Positions 58,462 through 64,000 of a stretch of DNA of 64,000 bases are shown here, in pieces. The DNA comes from Desulfolinea sp964487745 (GTDB lineage Bacteria > Chloroflexota > Anaerolineae > Anaerolineales > Villigracilaceae): contig CAZASG010000001.1 in the NCBI GenBank assembly GCA_964487745.1, forward strand, positions 62,001 through 126,000, written 5' to 3'. The position numbers and the translations under genes are program-made. Positions within the stretch are counted from its first letter, which is position 1; every line of letters starts with the position of its first letter. The notes beneath the pieces were generated by a model. The model was not told the DNA's origin. It did not search any database and saw only the letters and a list, made by a program, of their open reading frames with translations.

Positions 58462-58593
58462 TCTGTTGATATTCTGTGATAGAAAATCATTATAGCGAAG
58501 CTCTATTAGTTTCTTGTTAGACGACAAGAAGAAAGAACATTTATTCTGATATACTTCTGCAAGTAATCATATAATTAGATAAACGAGATAACT

Positions 58594-60021
58594 ATGGCAA
58601 AAACAATTACCCGATTTGTCTGTACCGAATGCGGACGGACATCTCCAAAATATATGGGCAAATGCCCAAAATGCAATGCCTTCAACAGCATGATCGAAGA
58701 GGTCGTACAGGAAGAAGCCGCGAAAAAATCACGCGGACCCGCGCGAAGCCTAACCGGTCGTTCCACGCCGCGCCCCCTGCCACAAATTGACGCAGGCGCC
58801 GAAGACCGCATCCATGTGCCGATCGGTGAATTTGCGCGTGTGCTGGGCGGTGGCATTGTTCCCGGCTCCATCGTGCTGATCGGCGGCGACCCGGGAATCG
58901 GTAAATCGACCCTGCTCCTGCAAATGACAATGGGCATGGCAGATAAACAGCGTGTTCTTTATGTTTCTGGTGAAGAATCCGAACGCCAGATAAAGATGCG
59001 CGCCACGCGTATTGCCGAGAGTTCGGGCAATAAAGCATCCCTACCCGACGATCTCTTTTTGGTCACTGAGACCAATCTCGGCGTCATCATGGAACATGTG
59101 CAGGAAGTCAAACCAACCCTGCTGATCGTAGACTCGATCCAGACCACCTATATCCCTGAACTGACCTCCTCGGCTGGCTCGGTGACCCAAGTGCGTGAGT
59201 GCGCTTCACAATTGCGCGAACTCGCCAAAACCAGCGGGATCTCGGTCTTCGTGATTGGGCATGTCACCAAAGAGGGGACCATCGCCGGGCCACGCGTGCT
59301 GGAGCATATCGTCGATACCGTCCTGCATCTTGAAGGCGACCGTTATCAGGCATATCGTCTCCTGCGCTCGATTAAAAATCGTTTTGGGGCAACCGCCGAA
59401 GTCGGCGTTTTCGAGATGCACGAACGCGGATTGGTCGAGGTCTCAAACCCATCTGAAGCATTTCTCGCCGAGCGTATGGTGAACGCACCCGGCTCATCCG
59501 TCGCGGTGACAATGGAGGGCACACGGCCACTGCTCGTCGAAATTCAGGGCTTGACCAGCCCGACCAATTTCGGGAACGCGCGTCGCACAGCGAATGGCGT
59601 CAATTACAACCGCTTGCTGTTGATCGCCGCCGTACTCACCCGCCGAGCAGGCGTCAGGCTTTCGGAACAGGATGTTTTCGTCAACGTGGTAAGTGGCTTG
59701 AAGATCGACGAACCGGCAGCCGATCTTGCCATCGCCGCCGCCATTGCTTCCTCGATGCGCGACATGCCCGTCCGGGCAGATGCAGCGTTGATCGGTGAGC
59801 TTGGTCTAGCTGGCGAACTCCGTATGCCTTCGCAGATGCCACTGCGCCTGCGCGAGGCTGCCAAGCTCGGTTTTAAGGCTGCTATTGTCCCCAAACGGTT
59901 GCGCAAATCCGAGCCGTGGACAAAAGATATCGAGATCATCGAAGTGCGCTCAATCCATCAAGCGCTTGAGGCAGCGATGGGCAAATTGCCGCCAAGGAAA
60001 AAGGGGCGGGAGGTTGTTTAG
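58594..60021 (+). CDS. radA: DNA repair protein RadA/Sms
   Basis: The 475-residue protein helps branch migration in recombination. It has a four-Cys zinc finger (VCTECGRTSPKYMGKCPKC, residues 9-27), Walker A GGDPGIGKSTLL (about 100-111), the RadA-specific KNRFG motif (SIKNRFGAT) and a Lon-like C-terminal domain (LAIAAAIASSMRD). A TATAAT box lies 18 bases before the ATG. It is divergent from the ABC exporter gene. Confidence 0.95.
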   Translation: MAKTITRFVCTECGRTSPKYMGKCPKCNAFNSMIEEVVQEEAAKKSRGPARSLTGRSTPRPLPQIDAGAEDRIHVPIGEFARVLGGGIVPGSIVLIGGDPGIGKSTLLLQMTMGMADKQRVLYVSGEESERQIKMRATRIAESSGNKASLPDDLFLVTETNLGVIMEHVQEVKPTLLIVDSIQTTYIPELTSSAGSVTQVRECASQLRELAKTSGISVFVIGHVTKEGTIAGPRVLEHIVDTVLHLEGDRYQAYRLLRSIKNRFGATAEVGVFEMHERGLVEVSNPSEAFLAERMVNAPGSSVAVTMEGTRPLLVEIQGLTSPTNFGNARRTANGVNYNRLLLIAAVLTRRAGVRLSEQDVFVNVVSGLKIDEPAADLAIAAAIASSMRDMPVRADAALIGELGLAGELRMPSQMPLRLREAAKLGFKAAIVPKRLRKSEPWTKDIEIIEVRSIHQALEAAMGKLPPRKKGREVV

Positions 60022-60063
60022 TTACGATAACAGGGAAACCCAAAAGAAAGGACTATCGAGAAC

Positions 60064-60315
60064 ATGCCAATAGCAGCAATAATATTTGTGGGATTTATGA
60101 TCTGTGCTTTACTTCTTGCTGTGCACGGAACATATATTGCCTGGTTTCAAACAGAAATATTTTTAGAGAAACAAAAAAGATGGAAGGAAGAATTTCCTTC
60201 TTTTCTCCAAGCAGCAGCAGATGAAAAATATGCCTTATGGCATGTTCGCATCCTGGGACCAATTGGAATAGTAATAGCTTGTGATCTTATTTTAGATTTT
60301 ATTTTGCTGAAATAA
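60064..60315 (+). CDS. Small two-TM membrane protein
   Basis: The 83-residue protein has hydrophobic segments at about 3-22 (IAAIIFVGFMICALLLAVHG) and 63-81 (ILGPIGIVIACDLILDFIL), separated by a charged loop (FLEKQKRWKEEFPSFLQ). AAAGGA lies 13 bases upstream, which is far for a Shine-Dalgarno site. No family is recognised. Confidence 0.5.
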   Translation: MPIAAIIFVGFMICALLLAVHGTYIAWFQTEIFLEKQKRWKEEFPSFLQAAADEKYALWHVRILGPIGIVIACDLILDFILLK

Positions 60316-60354
60316 CTTTTATATATAAAAAAGGGAAAAGATCGATAGTATCTT

Positions 60355-60442
60355 CGTCACTGCGGGGAGGGCGTAGACCGACGCGGTAATCTGTTAACTA
60401 ACCAGGAGATTGCTTCGCTCCGAAAGCTCCGCTCGCAATGAC
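60355..60442. repeat. Dispersed CATTGCGAG-type palindromic repeat
   Basis: CGTCACTGCGGGGAGGGC starts the copy and GCTCCGCTCGCAATGACG ends it, with GGAGATTGCTTCGCTCCG inside. Its middle is the closest match to the in-gene copy at 1315-1395. Confidence 0.8.
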
Positions 60443-60459
60443 GTTCGCCAGGAGAAAAA

Positions 60460-61299
60460 ATGATCAAAATTGTTACGGATACAACATCCGGTTTTTCACC
60501 TGAAGAGGCTGAAAAGCATGGCTTCAGCCTCGTGCCGCAGATCGTTAATTTTGGCGAAGCATCCTATCGCGACGACATACAGATCGACACCAACACTTTC
60601 CTGCGAAAACTACGCGCAGCCGACGACCTCCCAAAAACGGCTGCCCCGCCCCCCACGCTCTATGACCCCATTTTCTCTGAAGCTGAAAAGAAAGGTGAGA
60701 CCGTCATCTGCCTGCATCCTTCTACCAAGATCAGCGGGACGGTGAGATCGGCGACCGTCGCGGCGCAGAATTACCCAGATACAGACATCCACATCGTGGA
60801 CACCCAAACCATCGCCGGAACGCTCGCGACCCTGGTCTTGCTCGCTGCGCAATGGGCAGCGGATGGCCTCTCTGCCGAGATCATCCTCGACGGCATCGAA
60901 GATATGATGGCGCAACAGCGTGTCTATTTTTTGGTGGATACCCTCGAGTATCTGCAAAAGGGCGGGCGGATTGGCGGAGCACGTGCCCTGTTGGGCAAGA
61001 TGCTGAATATCAAACCCATCCTGACGATGCATGATGGGCAAGTAGAACCCTTTGAGCAGGCGCGTACCAAGAAAAAGGCAATCGCCAGACTCGCGTCCCT
61101 TGTTCAGGAGCAAGCCGAAAGGGAGGGTGATCCGCATATTTGCGTGATGCACGCCGATGCCCTCGAAGATGCCCAAAATCTGGCTATGGATCTACAATCC
61201 AGCTTTAATGTCAAAGAAATTCCCATCTATAAACTTCCGCCCGCGATCGTTGTGCATGTGGGACCGGGGGCAATGGGCGTCGCTTTCTTCACAAACTAA
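60460..61299 (+). CDS. DegV family fatty-acid-binding protein
   Basis: The 279-residue protein has the DegV fold: IVTDTTSGFSPEEAEKHG at the N-terminus, the conserved Thr in LPKTAAPPPTLYDPIF, CLHPSTKISGTVRSA, and FLVDTLEYLQKGGRIGGA with KPILTMHDGQ in the second half. DegV/FakB proteins hold a fatty acid for phosphorylation by FakA. No fakA gene lies in the window. AGGAG precedes the ATG. Confidence 0.9.
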   Translation: MIKIVTDTTSGFSPEEAEKHGFSLVPQIVNFGEASYRDDIQIDTNTFLRKLRAADDLPKTAAPPPTLYDPIFSEAEKKGETVICLHPSTKISGTVRSATVAAQNYPDTDIHIVDTQTIAGTLATLVLLAAQWAADGLSAEIILDGIEDMMAQQRVYFLVDTLEYLQKGGRIGGARALLGKMLNIKPILTMHDGQVEPFEQARTKKKAIARLASLVQEQAEREGDPHICVMHADALEDAQNLAMDLQSSFNVKEIPIYKLPPAIVVHVGPGAMGVAFFTN

Positions 61300-61379
61300 A
61301 TTCATCCCGTTATAATAGAAAGACTCTAAAAGAAATTTCCACCTGTTCTTTTCACAAAGGTGATTGAAGGAGAAACCCC

Positions 61380-62135
61380 ATGTCCGGTCATTCCAAATGG
61401 TCAACCATTAAACGTAAAAAAGGCGCTACCGATGCAAAACGCGGTGCCATGTTCACCCGCCTGAGCCGTGAAGTAACGCTGGCTGCCCGCGAAGGCGGCG
61501 GCGACCCTGATACCAACTTCCGTTTGCGCCTGGCAATAGAAAAAGCCCGTGCTGGCAATATGCCGAAAGATAATATCGAACGCTCGATCAAAAAAGGCAC
61601 AGGCGAAGATAAAGACAGCGTCACTTTTGAAGAGATCACTTATGAAGGCTATGCCCCGAACGGCGTGGCTGTGATCCTGGAATGCATGACCGAGAATCGT
61701 AACCGTACCGTTGCTGAAGTTCGCCATGGTTTGGATAAATATGGTGGCAGTTTGGGCGAAAATGGTTCGGTGATGTGGCAATTTGACCGTATCTCTTATT
61801 TCACCTTCTCTGAAGATAAAATGGATGTCGACGCTGCCTTTGAACTGGCCATCGAAGCTGGCGCAGATGATGTCAGTAATGAAGACGGCATTATAGAGAT
61901 CGTGGGCCCGGTAAACGCCTACAAGGAACTTGGTGATGCACTGAAAGCCGCCAACGTGGAAGTGGAGGATGCCGGTTTGCGCATGGAACCCAAGCAGGAA
62001 ATGGATCTCGGCGTTAACGAAACTCTGCAAGTATTGAAGGTGATCGAAAATCTCGAAGAGCTCGATGATGTGCAGAACGTCTATCACAATATGAGCATTT
62101 CCGATGAGGCAATGGCCGCCCTCGAGGCTGAATAA
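61380..62135 (+). CDS. yebC: YebC/PmpR family protein (transcription or translation factor)
   Basis: The 251-residue protein starts MSGHSKWSTIKRKKGATDAK, the family hallmark, and contains GGDPDTNFRLRLAIEKARAGNMPKDNIERSIKKG and FEEITYEGYAPNGVAVILE. YebC proteins were described as DNA-binding regulators and more recently as helpers of translation through difficult sequences. AAGGAG precedes the ATG. It is followed immediately by ruvC, a frequent arrangement. Confidence 0.95.
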   Translation: MSGHSKWSTIKRKKGATDAKRGAMFTRLSREVTLAAREGGGDPDTNFRLRLAIEKARAGNMPKDNIERSIKKGTGEDKDSVTFEEITYEGYAPNGVAVILECMTENRNRTVAEVRHGLDKYGGSLGENGSVMWQFDRISYFTFSEDKMDVDAAFELAIEAGADDVSNEDGIIEIVGPVNAYKELGDALKAANVEVEDAGLRMEPKQEMDLGVNETLQVLKVIENLEELDDVQNVYHNMSISDEAMAALEAE

Positions 62136-62639
62136 ATGAGCCTGGTGCTAGGGATCGATCCCGGCACAGCCACCTTGGGCTATGGGCTGGTACGTGAAAA
62201 TCGAGATTCAAGCCTTGAAGCTGTCGCTTACGGCGTCATCACCACGCCCGCCAAAATGCCCGCCCATGAGCGTCTTGTAAAAATCTACAACGAGATCAAC
62301 GAACTTTTGCTTCTCCATCGCCCTGATCGCTGTGCGGTGGAGAAGTTGTTTTTTCAAAAGAACGTCACCAATGCCATCGCAGTGGGACAGGCGCGCGGCG
62401 TCGTCATGCTCGCGCTGGCTCAGGCTGGTTTGGACCCCGCCGAATATACCCCCAACGAGATCAAGCTGGCTGTATCCGGCTATGGCGGAGCTGGCAAAAG
62501 ACAAGTGCAGGAGATGGTGCGCATGCTGCTCGTGCTGGAGAAAATTCCCCGCCCCGACGATGCCGCTGACGCTCTCGCTGTCGCGATCACGCATATACAC
62601 AGCGCATCCTTGCGCTCTCTTGCAGATCAGGAAAGGTAG
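62136..62639 (+). CDS. ruvC: Holliday junction endonuclease RuvC
   Basis: The 167-residue protein resolves Holliday junctions made by RuvAB. The catalytic acidic residues are visible in LGIDPGTATLGYGLV (Asp7), CAVEKLFFQKN (Glu) and PDDAADALAVAITH (Asp pair). The ATG directly abuts the yebC stop. The next gene begins three bases after its stop. Confidence 0.95.
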   Translation: MSLVLGIDPGTATLGYGLVRENRDSSLEAVAYGVITTPAKMPAHERLVKIYNEINELLLLHRPDRCAVEKLFFQKNVTNAIAVGQARGVVMLALAQAGLDPAEYTPNEIKLAVSGYGGAGKRQVQEMVRMLLVLEKIPRPDDAADALAVAITHIHSASLRSLADQER

Positions 62640-62642
62640 AAA

Positions 62643-63899
62643 ATGGAAAATATCGATCTCTTTCTCCGTTTTGGAGTTGCATTGGCCATTGGCTTTTTGA
62701 TCGGCTTACAACGCGAATTTGCGCATGGGGGCTCGGAGCGAGACATTATCGCCGGAGAGCGGACTTTTGCCCTCTTTGGACTGTCTGGAGCGGTCGCTGC
62801 CATGATCGCAGATGAGCTTAATTCATCGCTCGCCTTTATCGGGATCATTCTTGTTTTGGGTGCATTTATCACAGCCGCATATCTGGTTGATGCCCGCAAA
62901 GGACAGGTCGGGCTGACCACCGAGGTCGCTATCGTGATCGCCATCACAGCTGGCGCGCTGGCTTACTGGGGTTATCTCTCGCTCGCGCTGGCGATCGGTA
63001 TTGCAACCACGGTCATCCTCTCGATCAAACTGGAAACAGACCGTTTTGCACGCTCACTGACAAGAGAAGATATTTCGGCAGCGTTGCAACTGGCAGTCAT
63101 CTCGGCCATCGTGCTGCCGATCCTCCCTAACGAAAGTTTTTTCCCGCCTCCCTTTGATGTGCTCAACCCCTTCAAGATCTGGTTGATGGTCGTCTTCATT
63201 TCCGGGATCAGCTTTTTGGGATATGTCGCCATCAAAATCGTTGGCCCCGAACAAGGGATCGGTTTAACAGGCTTCCTCGGCGGGCTGGTCTCCAGCACAG
63301 CTGTCACCCTCAGTTTTTCAGAGCGCAGCAAACAGGAACCGGAACTTTCCAAACCTTTTGCTCTCGCCATCACCGTTGCGTGGACAGTCATGTTCGCCCG
63401 GGTTCTCGTCGAAGTAGGAGTCGTTTATCAACCATTGTTAAAATTTGTGTGGTTGCCCATTACCGCTTCCGGCGTAGTGGGATTACTTTATTGTGCCTAT
63501 CTCTTCTTTTCCCAGCGCACAGCCGAAAAAGCGGATGTTGAATTCTCAAATCCTTTTGATCTTCTCTCAGCGATAAAATTCGGGCTGCTTTACGGGCTTG
63601 TACTGCTCATCTCCCGTGCGGCGCAAATGTATCTCGGCGATGCCGGTCTCTATATCTCCAGCATCATCTCAGGTGTGGCCGATGTAGATGCCATCACACT
63701 CTCGATGGCAGAGCTGAGTCGAAATGACCTGATCGAAATGCCCAAAGCCGCCCTTGCCATTGTGCTGGCAACCCTGTCCAACACCACCATCAAAGGTGGG
63801 ATCGCCCTCGCCATGGGTGGCAAGGCCCTACGCAAACCTTTATCACTGGGGATCGGGGCAATACTCATCGTTGGCATCGGCACGGCACTTCTAATCTAA
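62643..63899 (+). CDS. MgtC/SapB - DUF4010 membrane protein
   Basis: The 418-residue protein has an N-terminal MgtC/SapB-type domain (about 1-135: FGVALAIGFLIGLQREF, AGERTFALFGLSGA) followed by a DUF4010 domain (about 165-418: TGFLGGLVSSTAVTLSFSERS, SSIISGVADVDAITLSMAEL). There are about 11-12 TM segments. The family's substrate is unknown. It is placed between ruvC and ruvA with three- and 12-base gaps, so it is probably cotranscribed with the resolvase genes. Confidence 0.85.
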   Translation: MENIDLFLRFGVALAIGFLIGLQREFAHGGSERDIIAGERTFALFGLSGAVAAMIADELNSSLAFIGIILVLGAFITAAYLVDARKGQVGLTTEVAIVIAITAGALAYWGYLSLALAIGIATTVILSIKLETDRFARSLTREDISAALQLAVISAIVLPILPNESFFPPPFDVLNPFKIWLMVVFISGISFLGYVAIKIVGPEQGIGLTGFLGGLVSSTAVTLSFSERSKQEPELSKPFALAITVAWTVMFARVLVEVGVVYQPLLKFVWLPITASGVVGLLYCAYLFFSQRTAEKADVEFSNPFDLLSAIKFGLLYGLVLLISRAAQMYLGDAGLYISSIISGVADVDAITLSMAELSRNDLIEMPKAALAIVLATLSNTTIKGGIALAMGGKALRKPLSLGIGAILIVGIGTALLI

Positions 63900-63911
63900 C
63901 CGGAGCAAAAT

Positions 63912-64000
63912 ATGATCGCAACCATACACGGAGAAGTCACCATTATCGAAAACGACGCGCTGATCGTCGAAGTTAACGGCATCGGGATGCGCGTTCACGT
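63912..64000 (+). CDS. ruvA: RuvA N-terminus, cut off by window edge
   Basis: The first 29 codons read MIATIHGEVTIIENDALIVE and then VNGIGMRVHV, matching the N-terminal OB fold of the Holliday junction helicase subunit RuvA. GGAG precedes the ATG. The rest lies outside the window. Confidence 0.85.
   Translation, partial: MIATIHGEVTIIENDALIVEVNGIGMRVH

Overview
The window looks like a chromosomal segment of a Chloroflexi bacterium, most likely of class Anaerolineae. This is an inference from gene content and style, not from a marker gene. The signs are many secreted lipoproteins with short lipobox signals and Pro/Thr linkers, beta-propeller (TolB/PD40) lipoproteins, a giant DUF11-repeat surface protein ending in a sortase domain, a pseudo-tandem class III cyclase, and RuvC, RuvA, RecO, RadA and GlmU genes among abundant palindromic intergenic repeats. 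A run of 100 N at 19310-19409 marks a scaffold join.

Layout. 1-6150: a partial TIR protein, an FAD oxidoreductase that carries a dispersed repeat in frame, then a minus-strand housekeeping operon glmU - CorC/HlyC - cdd - recO, and tRNA-Gln. 6203-13266: a response regulator with a roadblock-like domain and a 1965-residue alpha-2-macroglobulin-like lipoprotein. 13412-26174: a regulatory/signalling region built from two related halves. Half one has a small winged-helix protein, a HAMP membrane sensor, a GNAT-like protein, an NTT/MFS-like transporter and a MinD-like ATPase. Half two has a PrsW protease, a cyclic-nucleotide-binding protein, a second MinD-like ATPase, a small zinc protein, a second winged-helix protein and a class III cyclase. 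An ECF sigma factor, a membrane protein that is probably its anti-sigma factor, and a beta-propeller lipoprotein lie between them. Three families are shared by the halves: the MinD-like ATPase, the winged-helix protein, and a roughly 49-residue C-terminal coiled coil on the HAMP and cNMP proteins. This is my best candidate for an undescribed system.

26245-37257: a short single-lobe binding-protein-like lipoprotein, a PD40 propeller lipoprotein, and a 2936-residue DUF11 protein with four near-identical 354-bp repeats, an LPSTG motif and its own C-terminal sortase domain, preceded by a structured leader with an intrinsic terminator. 37673-48657: a mixed region where metabolic genes (threonine-dehydrogenase-like SDR, GltD-like, MetF) alternate with accessory genes: DNA methyltransferase, pentapeptide-TIR, six zinc-ribbon repeats fused to a HEPN-like domain, and a PD-(D/E)XK-like protein. 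These are separated by palindromic repeats and include a 3' remnant of a second methyltransferase.

48771-64000: mostly conserved genes: tag, a FecR-domain lipoprotein, an Rrf2 regulator, sbcD, a C39-like peptidase, an ABC exporter, radA, degV, yebC, ruvC, a MgtC/DUF4010 membrane protein and the start of ruvA. All functions are read from translated motifs; no database search was run.
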